32,899 bases of DNA from Oscillospiraceae bacterium (GCA_015065065.1 SVQX01000022.1:1-32899); one strand, 5' to 3'. Counted from the first letter of the stretch, positions 1 through 8,871 are shown. Program-made: numbers and translations. Notes: a model not told the origin generated them from the letters alone.

Positions 1-1
1 C

Positions 2-742
2 AAGCGCAGAAGAACAGCGACAGGACGCTTTCAACTCTTTTCGGGCAAACTGTTTTGTGCGGATTGTGGAGCAAAGCTTCATTTCTCGGGTAGTAATACC
101 AACGAAAAAGAAGACCATTACACTTGCGCAAACTATCGAAGCAACATGGGAACTTGCACGGCACATTATATCCGAAATTCCGTGCTATACGATTTGGTTT
201 TCAAGCATATCAAGAGTATGCTCGTGTATGTGCAGCAGTTTGAAGAAACCTTTGTACGTCGAGAGATTGAAAAGGCGGACAAGGAGCGTCAAATAACCGT
301 AGAGAGCGCCAAAAAGGAAATCGTAGTATTGAAGCGACGAGATGAAGAGCTTGACAGAATTTTCAAGCGAACCTACGAGGATATGGTGTCGGGCAGAATA
401 TCCGAGGCGAGATTTGACACTCTTTCCACAGGATACGAACAAGAGCAAGCAAATGTAAAGAGCAAAATTCTTATGCTTCAAGATCTTGTAGAAAACGGCG
501 AGGAGCAGGTAAAAGATTTGAAACAGTTACTTGTCAATGTTCGCAAATACACCGATCCCGAGGAGCTTACTCCCGAAATGTTGAATGATTTGGTTGATAA
601 GATACTCGTCCACGCTCCCGACAAGAGCAGCGGACACAGAAAACAAAAGATTGAAATTTACTACAACGCTGTCGGTATCATTGATTTGCCCGCCAATACG
701 GGAAGCAAACAAGATTCCTCAGCTTCAAAATTAGCCGTATAA
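2..742 (+). CDS. Large serine recombinase, C-terminal part (5' end outside window)
   Basis: The frame is open from base 2, so the ATG at 146 in the track is internal and the gene continues beyond the left edge. The visible 246 residues begin just before a zinc-ribbon: FCADCG (about residues 17-22) and, later, the pair C-x10-C ending in MGTC, as in the recombinase zinc beta-ribbon domain. A charged helical stretch rich in Lys/Glu follows (about 80-165, likely the coiled coil). The C-terminal segment with IEIYYNAVGIIDLP resembles the DUF4368-type tail of TnpX/Tn4451-like recombinases. Such enzymes excise and integrate conjugative or mobilizable elements between att sites, using a catalytic serine in the N-terminal domain, which is not visible here. 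It is convergent with dnaC and marks the end of an integrated element lying to the left. Family assignment is confident; the exact element is unknown. Confidence 0.9.
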   Translation, partial: KRRRTATGRFQLFSGKLFCADCGAKLHFSGSNTNEKEDHYTCANYRSNMGTCTAHYIRNSVLYDLVFKHIKSMLVYVQQFEETFVRREIEKADKERQITVESAKKEIVVLKRRDEELDRIFKRTYEDMVSGRISEARFDTLSTGYEQEQANVKSKILMLQDLVENGEEQVKDLKQLLVNVRKYTDPEELTPEMLNDLVDKILVHAPDKSSGHRKQKIEIYYNAVGIIDLPANTGSKQDSSASKLAV

Positions 743-799
743 ACGAAGAAAGTCCGTGTGACTCGAAAGCCACACGGACTTATACGGGAAAACTTCGTT
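742..799. terminator. Hairpin between recombinase and dnaC (likely terminator)
   Basis: A perfect 10-bp stem AGTCCGTGTG (751-760) / CACACGGACT (771-780) has a 10-base loop. It is enclosed by a second inverted repeat AACGAAG (742-748) / CTTCGTT (793-799). Read on the minus strand the inner stem is followed by TTTCTTCGTTT, so it fits best as the terminator of the dnaC operon, and it may also stop recombinase transcription. The outer arm overlaps the recombinase stop codon. Confidence 0.6.
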
Positions 800-847
800 A
801 TCGCTACTTAGCATACAGCAGGTACGCCAAGGTGACCGTTTTTTAAT

Positions 848-1825
848 TTACTTCAATTTCTGCGCGCGGATATCCGTTCCCACGAAAGGCAGAACGGTAT
901 ACTCACCCAACACGCGACTGGTAATTCTATCCCAATATCTGCGGCGGAATTCGTCCTGCGAGAGATTGGTGCTGATTATAGTCGCCAGACGGCGGCTGAG
1001 GCGCGTATTGATAATATTATATAGGACGGACGTAGTAAACTGATTGTTCACCTCCGTACCCATATCATCGATTATAAGCAGGTCGCAGTCAAAATATCTT
1101 GAAGTATCGCCGCTCTCATCTCCGCTCGTGCTGTTGCCGAAGCGCTGATATTCAAAGTCGCCGAGGCAACCTACCGCGGTGGTATAGAACACGTCACAGC
1201 CCTTGGATATGACCGTGCGTGCGATGGCGGATGACAGATGCGTCTTACCAAGCCCCGTGCCGCCAAAGAACACCATACTGCCCGACTTACCCGACACGAA
1301 ATTCTCCGCATAGCTTTTGGTTATGGTAAAAATTCTGTTCATATGCTTATGTATTTCGGGTGAGCTTTTGTAAAAGTCAAGCGAGAAATTATCAAATGAC
1401 TGCTCGTTCATAAGCTGTGCAAGTCCCGACTGCATATATCCCGCTTCTATCATTTTTGCGCGCATACAGTGGCACATTTTGCAATCAACAAATCCCGAGT
1501 CGCCGCAATCGGGGCACTCGTACTTTACCTCTGTATAATCCTCAGGGTAACCGTTGTCTACCAGCAGCCTCTTTTTCTCCGCCTGAATTTTTTCGTTTTC
1601 CAGCCGAAGCTCTGCCATTCGCGCTTCAAGCCTTTCCCCGCTGTTATGGAGCGCCACCTTCATTATTTCAAGTCCGACAGATGAAAGCCTTCTGTCAAGC
1701 TCGCCTATCTCGGGTACTGCTCTTGCCACCTCATCGCGGCGCAGAGTAGCAGCCTCTCGCGCACGGAGATATTTTGTATTGTATTCCTCGCGTATGGCTC
1801 TGAATATATCCTTGTTATAGCTCAT
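848..1825 (-). CDS. dnaC: DnaC/DnaI-type helicase loader ATPase
   Basis: 325 residues, an AAA+ ATPase of the DnaC/DnaI family that loads the replicative helicase. An N-terminal helical region is followed by a cysteine cluster CPDCG...CKMCHC (about residues 104-120), the zinc-binding element seen in Bacillus DnaI-like loaders. Walker A is GGTGLGKTH (188-196), Walker B is LLIIDDMGTE, sensor I is STNLS, and the Arg-finger-like segment is DRITSR. The ATG at 1825 is preceded by GAGGTTATT, a good ribosome site. It lies 11 bases after the dnaD-like stop, so the two are co-transcribed; this pairing mirrors the DnaB/DnaD plus DnaI initiation machinery of Bacillota. The gene is last in its operon, facing the mobile element. 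A prophage-type DnaC is unlikely given the tsaD-rex-dnaD context. Confidence 0.9.
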   Translation of the reverse strand: MSYNKDIFRAIREEYNTKYLRAREAATLRRDEVARAVPEIGELDRRLSSVGLEIMKVALHNSGERLEARMAELRLENEKIQAEKKRLLVDNGYPEDYTEVKYECPDCGDSGFVDCKMCHCMRAKMIEAGYMQSGLAQLMNEQSFDNFSLDFYKSSPEIHKHMNRIFTITKSYAENFVSGKSGSMVFFGGTGLGKTHLSSAIARTVISKGCDVFYTTAVGCLGDFEYQRFGNSTSGDESGDTSRYFDCDLLIIDDMGTEVNNQFTTSVLYNIINTRLSRRLATIISTNLSQDEFRRRYWDRITSRVLGEYTVLPFVGTDIRAQKLK

Positions 1826-1836
1826 AATAACCTCTC

Positions 1837-2895
1837 TTAGCCTTCAAAATCGTCGCCGAAGCTACGGCGGACAGCCGCCTTGAAAAAGTCGTCGGTCTCA
1901 AAGGAGCCGTCCGACTCCTTGCCGTTTTTCTTTTTTGACACGGGATTTTGCTCCGCCTTGAATTTTTCTTGCGCCGCCTTGATATCGTCAAGAGTAGCAT
2001 GTCCCTCCGCATTCCAATTAGCAAGCACAGAATTCATATACGCAATGCTTGGCTTGCCTTTGGCATCTACCGTTATATCATACGCCAAACGAATAATTTC
2101 AAGGTCGAATTTATATTCGTAAAGCCAAGTTGAAAAGCACTTTTTCTCCTTCGGTGTGAGCGCACGCTCTCCCATTCCGAACATAGCGCGCAGGCGGCTC
2201 TCGGACTGTGCCAAAAGATCCATGCTTTGCAGCTTCGCATTAAGCGAACCAATGTCAAACACGTTTTCATCATAAAGCGAAAACGCCATTTTTTCCACGT
2301 AATGAAGCGATTTTTTCACGCCCTTTTCGTCCTGATTCTTTTTAACGTACATCAAAAGTGTCAGCACGTATTCCCAATCAAGACCCAGATAATCCACAAG
2401 CCCAAGGATAATATTTATCTCGTGGGTATTGAACATCTTGCCCCAGATGCGCTGACATTCGTCTATGTAATCCTTTGCTTCCTTGCGTTCCTCAAGCAAG
2501 GCAGTAAGCTCATCGGTCGTATAGTGAGGCAATTCGTCCTTGCGCGACAAGGGCTTTGGCGGTGCGGCTTCCGTAGCTTTAGGTGCAGACTTTGCCTCAA
2601 CGGGCTTTTCTGCGGTCGCTTTTTTAGTGGCTTTGCGCGATTTTTGTCCGTCGGCTACAAGCACACCCGCACCTCTCCAGAATGCTACCGCGCCGTTTAT
2701 CTCATCCTCACCGCATCCGCAGATATCGGCAAGCGCTGCACAATTTTCAGTGCTGTCGATATTCTTACACAGCTCGGGAGAATCGGCAAGTGCAATAAGG
2801 ACCTTTATCTCCACTGCCCCCGCATTTTCAAGATGCTCGCGTATTCCGCCCGGCAGGGAGATGACGGACGTGCCGTAATTTATATTAAGTGTCAT
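1837..2895 (-). CDS. dnaD: DnaD-domain replication initiation protein
   Basis: 352 residues. The N-terminal about 85 residues look like the winged-helix DnaD/DnaB domain (AVAFWRGAGVL near its end). A Lys/Ala/Pro-rich linker follows (about 85-125), then apparently two C-terminal DnaD (DDBH2-type) helical domains: one around YTTDELTALLEE to about residue 230, and a second ending with IAYMNSVLANWNAEG, the YMNxxLxxW signature of the family. Two tandem DDBH2 units are typical of Bacillus DnaB-like proteins, so it may be functionally DnaB/DnaD. It acts at the origin and at restart to recruit the helicase loader encoded next door. The start is ATG after AAGGAATATAATTT, with the ribosome site lying inside the end of rex, 3 bases upstream of which rex stops. 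The domain assignment is firm; DnaB versus DnaD naming is not. Confidence 0.85.
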   Translation of the reverse strand: MTLNINYGTSVISLPGGIREHLENAGAVEIKVLIALADSPELCKNIDSTENCAALADICGCGEDEINGAVAFWRGAGVLVADGQKSRKATKKATAEKPVEAKSAPKATEAAPPKPLSRKDELPHYTTDELTALLEERKEAKDYIDECQRIWGKMFNTHEINIILGLVDYLGLDWEYVLTLLMYVKKNQDEKGVKKSLHYVEKMAFSLYDENVFDIGSLNAKLQSMDLLAQSESRLRAMFGMGERALTPKEKKCFSTWLYEYKFDLEIIRLAYDITVDAKGKPSIAYMNSVLANWNAEGHATLDDIKAAQEKFKAEQNPVSKKKNGKESDGSFETDDFFKAAVRRSFGDDFEG

Positions 2896-2898
2896 AAA

Positions 2899-3678
2899 TT
2901 ATATTCCTTCCCTATCGGTCACAGCTCCGTCCGAATTGTCCTCGTCGGATGCGAGCCTTGATGCAATTTTATAATTTAGTATCATGAGCGAATCACCGAG
3001 ATGGACGTTCTCAACCACCACCTCGTCGGGGCTGTATTTCAGCTCAACGCCCATATAGTTCCAGAGCCCCTTGACCCTTGCCTTTACAAGTCGGTCGGCA
3101 ACTTCTCTCACCTGCGACTGAGGACAGGTGATAACGGCAATATCAACGACGTGGTTTTTGCAGAATTCCTCAAGCAGGTCAAGGGACATTACATTAACTC
3201 CCGCCACGCACTGCCCGACGAGTCCCTCGCCCGTGTCGAACATACCGATAATATCAACGCCGCGCTTTTCAAACATAGCCTGATGGACAAGTGCGCGTCC
3301 AAGGTCGCCGGCACCGATAATTATCGCGTGAAATCCCGCGCCCACGCCAAGTATTTCGCTAATCTTGGCAAACAGATAGTTTACGTTATAGCCGTACCCC
3401 TGCTGACCGAAGCCGCCAAAGCAGTTAAGGTCCTGACGTATCTGCGAGGCGGTAACATTCATCATCTCGGACAGCTCGCCCGAGCTGATTCTCATTCGTC
3501 CCTGCCTTACAAGCTCACGCAGATATCTGTAATATCGCGGAAGACGCTTTACAACAGCCGAGGAGACCTTTATCTCCTTACCGCCCTCCGCAACCTCATC
3601 AGCCACCACGGATTCCTTTATTTCATCGCTTGCAAATTCGGTATCAGCCCTAAATAAGATGCGGTCGTCGTTCCTCAT
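2899..3678 (-). CDS. rex: Redox-sensing transcriptional repressor Rex
   Basis: 259 residues. The core starts at KVSSAVVKRLPRYYRYL, the usual Rex N-terminus: a winged-helix DNA-binding domain with SxxDLGxD-like helix ASQIRQDLNCFGGFG. The Rossmann domain binding NAD(H) carries IIGAGDLGRAL, followed by the domain-swapped C-terminal helix. Rex senses the NADH/NAD+ ratio and represses fermentation and electron-transfer genes. About 36 residues precede the conserved start, which is unusual since Rex is normally near 210 residues. The ATG at 3678 has only a distant AGG; GTG codons around 3606-3609, preceded by AAGGA, are a plausible alternative start giving about 235 residues. It sits between tsaD and the dnaD-like gene in one operon. 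Confidence 0.93.
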   Translation of the reverse strand: MRNDDRILFRADTEFASDEIKESVVADEVAEGGKEIKVSSAVVKRLPRYYRYLRELVRQGRMRISSGELSEMMNVTASQIRQDLNCFGGFGQQGYGYNVNYLFAKISEILGVGAGFHAIIIGAGDLGRALVHQAMFEKRGVDIIGMFDTGEGLVGQCVAGVNVMSLDLLEEFCKNHVVDIAVITCPQSQVREVADRLVKARVKGLWNYMGVELKYSPDEVVVENVHLGDSLMILNYKIASRLASDEDNSDGAVTDREGI

Positions 3679-3705
3679 AGCAGTTAAGTCCTACCTTTCA
3701 AAAAT

Positions 3706-4716
3706 TCAATAATCGGTAGCGCGCGCGTTCAGTGACGTATCCGAGCGCTGTCCGCGCAAATATTCGTAATATCCCGCCGCGGCAATCATTGCGCCGTTAT
3801 CACCGCAAAGGCTACGGTCGGGGACGGTAAACTTTATTCCCCTACTCTTGCACAGCTCGTCAAGCGCCGCACGAATATGCGAATTTGCCGCCACTCCGCC
3901 TGCAAGGACGAGAGTTTTGACGTCTGTATTTTTATCAAGTGCTATCGCAGTCTTTTTCACTATACCGCGGACGATAGTGTGAGTGTATGACGCAGAGAGT
4001 GACGCGCGGTCTATCTCCTCGCCCTTTTGATTTGCGGAGTTAATAATGTTCAGTGCCGCCGTCTTGAGTCCGCTGAATGAAAAATCAAGGTTATCGCCGA
4101 CAAGTGCAGGCGACGGAAGCTTATATTTGCTCTTATCCCCTTCGTATGCGAGCTTATCAAGTGCCGCACCGCCGGGGTACGGCATACCTATAACTCTGCC
4201 TATCTTATCAAAGGCTTCACCTGCGGCATCGTCGCGCGTGCCGCCAATTTCTACAATATCGGTATAGTCATTCACAAGATAGAAGGACGTATGTCCTCCC
4301 GATACAACGAGTGACAAAAATGGCGGCTCAAGTGTTGTATCCGCAAGATATGCCGCGGCGATATGTCCGTGAATATGGTTTACGGATATCAGCGGAATAT
4401 TGTTTGCAAATGCAAGCGATTTGGCAAAATTAACGCCCACGAGCAACGCACCTATAAGTCCGGGGTGGGTTGTAACAGCCACAGCGCCTACGTCTGCAAG
4501 CGTTATTCCTGCGGTATCAAGAGCTTCCTGCGTAATCTTACTTATGGCCTCAATATGCGCGCGGCTTGCGATCTCGGGTACTACTCCGCCGTACAGACGG
4601 TGGATATCAATTTGTGAAGCCACGATATCTGATCTTATCCTGCGCACTCCCTCGCCCATCTCAATAACGGCAGCGGAGGTTTCGTCGCAGGAGCTTTCCA
4701 TGCCTAAAATATACAA
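3706..4716 (-). CDS. tsaD: tRNA N6-threonylcarbamoyladenosine transferase TsaD
   Basis: 336 residues, full length for TsaD/Kae1/Gcp. With TsaB and TsaE it transfers threonylcarbamoyl from TC-AMP to A37 of ANN-decoding tRNAs. Visible features are the N-terminal ASKHA strand with ESSCDETSAA, the metal-binding HIHGH (His114 and His118), the nucleotide loop SGGHTS, and the C-terminal GDNGAMIAAAG with the third metal ligand Asp. The start is TTG at 4716: it gives an N-terminus matching the family (xYILGMESSCDE) and has AAGGA about 10 bases upstream. The only nearby ATG upstream is out of frame. It follows the flippase by about 20 bases and precedes rex. A paralog lies at 15796-16803. Confidence 0.95.
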   Translation of the reverse strand: MYILGMESSCDETSAAVIEMGEGVRRIRSDIVASQIDIHRLYGGVVPEIASRAHIEAISKITQEALDTAGITLADVGAVAVTTHPGLIGALLVGVNFAKSLAFANNIPLISVNHIHGHIAAAYLADTTLEPPFLSLVVSGGHTSFYLVNDYTDIVEIGGTRDDAAGEAFDKIGRVIGMPYPGGAALDKLAYEGDKSKYKLPSPALVGDNLDFSFSGLKTAALNIINSANQKGEEIDRASLSASYTHTIVRGIVKKTAIALDKNTDVKTLVLAGGVAANSHIRAALDELCKSRGIKFTVPDRSLCGDNGAMIAAAGYYEYLRGQRSDTSLNARATDY

Positions 4717-4738
4717 GTTCGGACATTCCTTTCAGTGC

Positions 4739-6166
4739 TTAATTTCTTTTCAACATCTTTTTTGCCATTCCCAGCACGCCGCCGACAAGGCGCATAACGT
4801 CGCTTATATTCCAAAGCACGACAGCCGCAAATGAGAGAATAGCTCCAAACCACCAGAATCCCGAATAGTGTCCGCCCGTAAAGGTCATGCAAACAGCAAG
4901 CACACAGATGAGGACGGTGTTGACTCCCGCTCTCAATCTTTCCTGTCGGAACGGAATAAGTTTGGTTATAGTCGCAAGACGCACAACAAAAACTACGAAG
5001 TAGCTGATAAACGTGGCAATCGACGCGCCCATTGCACCCCAAATCGGAATCCACCAGATATTCAACACGATATTCAGTGCCGCACCAACGAAAGCAGTGC
5101 GCAAGGAGTAGACAGTCTTTCCGCAAGTATAATATACCGAGCCGAGGAAGGTATCAAGCGCTGTAAAGACAGTCGCAACGCAAAGCACGGGAATATACAC
5201 CCATGCGGAAGAATAGTCCTCTGCGAACAAGATACCCGCAAACGGCTTACATAGCAGAATAAGTATCGCGCCGCCCACAAATCCGAGCGTGGTATACATC
5301 CGCCACACGCGGGAGAAAAACGCAGTTTGCGCGACCTCGTCCTCACTGTCGGATATGGCGGAAAGCTTCCACGCGCCGTCAAATATGGACACGGCGTAGA
5401 TAAGCAGCGTCGGTATCTTGTACGCAGCAGCGTAAAGTCCGTTGCTCTCGGGAGATGCAAGAAACGCGACAAGGTACCTGTCCGACACGCTCGTCACCCA
5501 CCAGAATACCGTGGTAGGAATCAGCGGCAGGCAGAATTTGAGCATGCTTCGCATCACGTTGGGACGAAGCGCGGATATCTTTATCGACCGCCAAAGCTTA
5601 GCGTAGACTACCAAAAATACGGTGGTCAGAAAATCGGCAAGTATGACAGACAGCACGTATCCCGTAACACCCATATCCAGGACAGGCAAGAACAGGAGAT
5701 TGAGCAATACCGTCAGCGCGGTATTGAGAAGTCCTTGCCCAGCAAAGAGCTTGGTATAACCGCAGGCACACAGATACTGCGAGCAGACGGCATGGATATT
5801 GGATACGACCACGTACAGGATGATAAGCCATACGTAGCTTGTGAAAAACTTAATAAATCCAAGCAGCGGGGACAAGACGAGAAAGCCAAGCGTTCCGTAA
5901 AGAAGGATGGCAAGTCCGTTTGTAAAAAATACCTCTCTATCCTCCAGCTTTGCCGCAGTACTGCGGAAAATTCCCTCTCCTATACCCAGACAGGCTATAG
6001 GAATGAGCAGATTAGCCGTGTTTGATATCAGATCCGCTGTACCGTACTGTGCGGTCGTAAGGCACGAGGTATACAGTCGCATCATGAGGAAAACTATTAT
6101 TTTAGACAAAAATTTACCCGCGGTGAAAAGCGCGGTATTGGAGACCAATCGATTATAGCGATTCAT
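4739..6166 (-). CDS. MATE-like polysaccharide flippase (Wzx/MurJ-type, MOP superfamily)
   Basis: 475 residues, strongly hydrophobic throughout with roughly 12-14 predicted membrane helices. The N-terminus (ALFTAGKFLSKIIVFLMMRLYTSCL then QYGTADLI) is characteristic of oligosaccharide flippases (Polysacc_synt families) of the multidrug/oligosaccharidyl-lipid/polysaccharide superfamily. It would move a lipid-linked glycan across the cytoplasmic membrane; whether the substrate is teichoic acid, capsule or lipid II is not visible, and no glycosyltransferase genes flank it. It is the first gene of the operon that includes tsaD, rex, dnaD and dnaC, with its own promoter about 60 bases upstream. ATG at 6166 follows AGGAAG by about 11 bases. 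The family call is good; the substrate is unknown. Confidence 0.85.
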   Translation of the reverse strand: MNRYNRLVSNTALFTAGKFLSKIIVFLMMRLYTSCLTTAQYGTADLISNTANLLIPIACLGIGEGIFRSTAAKLEDREVFFTNGLAILLYGTLGFLVLSPLLGFIKFFTSYVWLIILYVVVSNIHAVCSQYLCACGYTKLFAGQGLLNTALTVLLNLLFLPVLDMGVTGYVLSVILADFLTTVFLVVYAKLWRSIKISALRPNVMRSMLKFCLPLIPTTVFWWVTSVSDRYLVAFLASPESNGLYAAAYKIPTLLIYAVSIFDGAWKLSAISDSEDEVAQTAFFSRVWRMYTTLGFVGGAILILLCKPFAGILFAEDYSSAWVYIPVLCVATVFTALDTFLGSVYYTCGKTVYSLRTAFVGAALNIVLNIWWIPIWGAMGASIATFISYFVVFVVRLATITKLIPFRQERLRAGVNTVLICVLAVCMTFTGGHYSGFWWFGAILSFAAVVLWNISDVMRLVGGVLGMAKKMLKRN

Positions 6167-6222
6167 TTATGCAACTTCCTGCCTCACATCTAAAAAGTGC
6201 GCATTTTTGGGCACTATACTAC

Positions 6223-6251
6223 ATTATACTATATATTTTAACAGAAAACAA
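6223..6251 (-). promoter_or_regulatory. Sigma-A promoter of the flippase-tsaD-rex-dnaD-dnaC operon
   Basis: On the minus strand TTGTTT (6246-6251) is separated by 17 bases from TATAAT (6223-6228). The leader to the flippase ATG is about 50 bases. No other consensus promoter was seen between the five genes, so this probably drives all of them. Confidence 0.75.
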
Positions 6252-6290
6252 GTCCGTAGTCAATAGTAATTTATAAATTTACATTATCAC

Positions 6291-6331
6291 AAAAAATTTC
6301 TCCGCAGACGCGCAGCGCATGCGGAGAAATT
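6291..6331 (-). terminator. Intrinsic terminator of argS-yebC
   Basis: 12-bp stem AATTTCTCCGCA (6295-6306) / TGCGGAGAAATT (6320-6331). On the minus strand the stem runs directly into a T run (plus-strand A run at 6291-6296). It starts 12 bases after the yebC stop codon. Confidence 0.88.
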
Positions 6332-6342
6332 CATATTTTTAC

Positions 6343-7077
6343 TTATCTGTCACAGTTTTCCCAGTTGTGATAAACGTCGAGAACGTCGTCGTCTTCCTCC
6401 AGCTTATCAAGCAGAAGTCCCATGAATTTACAGTCCTCCTCACCGTCAATGGCGGTGTAGGTGGACGGGATCATGGTAACCTCGGCGGAGGCTACGTTAT
6501 AGCCAAGTCCCTTAAGCGCATCTGCAACGGCATAAACATCGGCAGGATCGGTGGTAATCTCAAAAATACCGTCGTCTGCGGAGAAATCCTCAGCACCCGC
6601 TTCAAGAGCCTGCTCCATCAGCTTGTCCTCCTCGTACTCGCCGTCCTCGTCCTGAATGACGACAACGCCCTTATCGGTAAACATAAAGCTTACCGATCCG
6701 CTCTGTCCCATGTTTCCGTGGAACTTTGAGAAGTAGGAGCGGACGTTACCTGCGGTGCGGTTACGGTTGTCGGTAGTCGCCTTAACGATAATTGCAACAC
6801 CCGCAGGACCGTAGCCCTCGTAGGTGATCTCCTCGTAATTCTCGCCCGTGCTTCCCTGCGCCTTTTTGATAGTACGCTCGATATTGTCGTTAGGCACGTT
6901 ATTTGCCTTTGCCTTCTGAATAAGGTCGCGGAGCTTGGAGTTGGATGCGGGATCGGGACCGCCTTCCTTTACTGCCACCATAAGCTCCTTGCCGATTTTT
7001 GTGAAAACCTTGGCTCTCTGAGAGTCGGTTTTTTCCTTCTTGTGCTTGATATTAGCCCATTTGCTATGTCCTGACAT
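6343..7077 (-). CDS. yebC: YebC/PmpR/TACO1 family protein
   Basis: 244 residues, the usual length. It starts MSGHSKWANIKHKKEKTDSQ and contains the family stretch ARAKVFTKIGKEL-type motif, then PxxNxxLRDLIQKAKANNVPNDNIERTIKKA. Members were named as DNA-binding regulators; more recent work on YebC and TACO1 links them to relief of ribosome stalling at proline-rich or difficult stretches, so either role is possible. The ATG at 7077 is preceded by AAAGGGGAATATATC. It is 18 bases downstream of argS and is followed by a strong terminator, so the two form a two-gene unit; pairing with a tRNA synthetase fits a translation role. Confidence 0.95.
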   Translation of the reverse strand: MSGHSKWANIKHKKEKTDSQRAKVFTKIGKELMVAVKEGGPDPASNSKLRDLIQKAKANNVPNDNIERTIKKAQGSTGENYEEITYEGYGPAGVAIIVKATTDNRNRTAGNVRSYFSKFHGNMGQSGSVSFMFTDKGVVVIQDEDGEYEEDKLMEQALEAGAEDFSADDGIFEITTDPADVYAVADALKGLGYNVASAEVTMIPSTYTAIDGEEDCKFMGLLLDKLEEDDDVLDVYHNWENCDR

Positions 7078-7095
7078 GATATATTCCCCTTTAAA

Positions 7096-8829
7096 TTATA
7101 TTTTTTCGGTTTTTCTAAGACAGATAAGTCCAAACGCGCTACCCAGCACGTGCTTTACTGCCGCAGTGAGCTTTATTCTTGAAGCCCGCAGCTCGGGAGT
7201 ATCCGCGTTGTTTATCGGGCACTCGTGATAGAAGCGGTTAAATGCAGTTGCAATATCAAGAATGTAGCGAGTGATGACAGACGGCTCGTAGTCGCGGATG
7301 GCAACTCTCACCTTTTCCTCAAACTGCGAAAGCGTTACGGCAAGAGCCTTTTCCTCGGGAGTGCTTATAGTAACCTCGCCCGCAGGAATATCGCCTGCCT
7401 TTTCAAGGATCGAACAAGCGCGCGCGTAGGTATACTGAACGTACGGGCCCGTATTTCCGTCAAAGGAGAGCGCCTCCTCCATGTTGAAGTTGATATCCTT
7501 GATACGGTTATTGGAGAGATAGTAGAACACGATAGCTCCGACGCCGACAGCCTCGGCAATATCGTATCTGCCCTTGAGTGCGGGGTTCTTTTCCTCCATG
7601 ATCTCCGAAACCTTCTCGATAGCCGCGGCAAAGAGGTCCTTTAGCAGCACCACATTACCCGTTCTTGTCGCAAGCTTTGCGCCGTTTACGCTGACAGTAC
7701 CGTAAGGCACGTGGACAAGCTGATCCGCCCACTCGTATCCCATAAGGTCAACTACCTTGAACCACTGTTGGAAATGGAGGATCTGCTGACCGCTTGTGAC
7801 GTAGATAGCCTTATCAAAGCCGTACTCCGCTTTTCTGTAAACAGCCGCCGCGATATCTCTTGTCGGATAAAGGGTTGAGCCGTCGCGCTTGAGTATAAGG
7901 CAGGGCGGCATGCCGTACTGCTCAAGGTCAACGATAGATGCGCCGTCGTCAAGCTTCAACAGTCCCTTATCTCTCAGCTTTTGCACCTCTGCTGGCATTT
8001 TGTCAGTATAGAAGGACTCGCCCTTGTAGCTGTCGAATGTGATATCAAGCTGCTTGTAGGTCTTTTCGTATTCCTCAAGGCTTATCTTAACAAACCAACG
8101 CCAAAGTGCAAGATTTTCCTCGTCGCCTGTCTCCATCTTGTGGAACTCGGCTCTCGCCTTCTCTGCAAGCTCGGGGCTGGGGGCTATGCCCTGCTCCTCA
8201 TTTCCGCTAATAGCGTTGTTTATGCGGACGTAAAGGCTGACAAGCTCGTCGATTCCGCCCTTTTCGATCAGCTCCTTATTACCCCACATACGGTAGGCAA
8301 GAACCAGCTTTCCAAACTGCGTTCCCCAGTCGCCGAGGTAGTTAATACCCACGCACTTATAGCCTGCAAATTCATGCAGCTTTTTGAGCGAGTGACCGAT
8401 AACCGTCGTTCCGAGGTGTCCGATATGGAAAGGCTTTGCGACGTTGGGGGAGGAATAGTCAAGCACCACCGTCTTGCCCTTGCCAAAATCGGGCGCGCCG
8501 TAATTTTCCTTTTTATCAAGTATTTCGGGAATCACTGCGGACGCGAGATAATCCCTTGCAATGTAAATATTAAGATAGCCGTTGACTGCCTGCGCCGAGT
8601 CAATGCAGTCATCACTCATTTCGGGCACAAGCGTCTGCGCTATCTGCACGGGCGAGCGGCGGAGCGCCTTGGAAAGCTTAAAGCAAGGGAGTGCCAAGTC
8701 GCCCATACTGCTATCGGGGGGATATTCCAGCATTCCTGCAAGCTCGTCGGCTGTTATCTGACATTCGGCAGAGATGTTTTTTATCCCGCACAAAAGCTTA
8801 TCGGCAATCAAGGATTTGATTTTCAGCAT
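7096..8829 (-). CDS. argS: Arginyl-tRNA synthetase
   Basis: 577 residues, full-length class I synthetase charging tRNA-Arg. An N-terminal Add-1-type tRNA-binding domain is followed by the catalytic Rossmann fold with the HIGH motif in AKPFHIGHLGTT. The second signature region is NGAKLATRTGNVV, where ArgRS typically lacks a classic KMSKS lysine. The C-terminal DALR anticodon-binding helical domain has YVQYTYARACSIL. The start ATG follows AAAGGAATATAGACAA. It has its own promoter at 8872-8900 and is co-transcribed with yebC. The arginine repressor gene argR lies nearby, but no clear ARG box was recognised in front of argS. Confidence 0.97.
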   Translation of the reverse strand: MLKIKSLIADKLLCGIKNISAECQITADELAGMLEYPPDSSMGDLALPCFKLSKALRRSPVQIAQTLVPEMSDDCIDSAQAVNGYLNIYIARDYLASAVIPEILDKKENYGAPDFGKGKTVVLDYSSPNVAKPFHIGHLGTTVIGHSLKKLHEFAGYKCVGINYLGDWGTQFGKLVLAYRMWGNKELIEKGGIDELVSLYVRINNAISGNEEQGIAPSPELAEKARAEFHKMETGDEENLALWRWFVKISLEEYEKTYKQLDITFDSYKGESFYTDKMPAEVQKLRDKGLLKLDDGASIVDLEQYGMPPCLILKRDGSTLYPTRDIAAAVYRKAEYGFDKAIYVTSGQQILHFQQWFKVVDLMGYEWADQLVHVPYGTVSVNGAKLATRTGNVVLLKDLFAAAIEKVSEIMEEKNPALKGRYDIAEAVGVGAIVFYYLSNNRIKDINFNMEEALSFDGNTGPYVQYTYARACSILEKAGDIPAGEVTISTPEEKALAVTLSQFEEKVRVAIRDYEPSVITRYILDIATAFNRFYHECPINNADTPELRASRIKLTAAVKHVLGSAFGLICLRKTEKI

Positions 8830-8871
8830 TTGTCTATATTCCTTTCAAACTTATATTGCACACAATGTTAT

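Noticed and set aside
57-296. 79-residue plus-strand ORF at the left edge
   Set aside because: It overlaps the recombinase frame, which is open from base 2 and has the zinc-ribbon; this frame has no recognisable content.
2227-2961. 244-residue plus-strand ORF
   Set aside because: Antisense shadow of the dnaD-like gene, with no ribosome site and low-complexity, Cys/Phe-rich translation.
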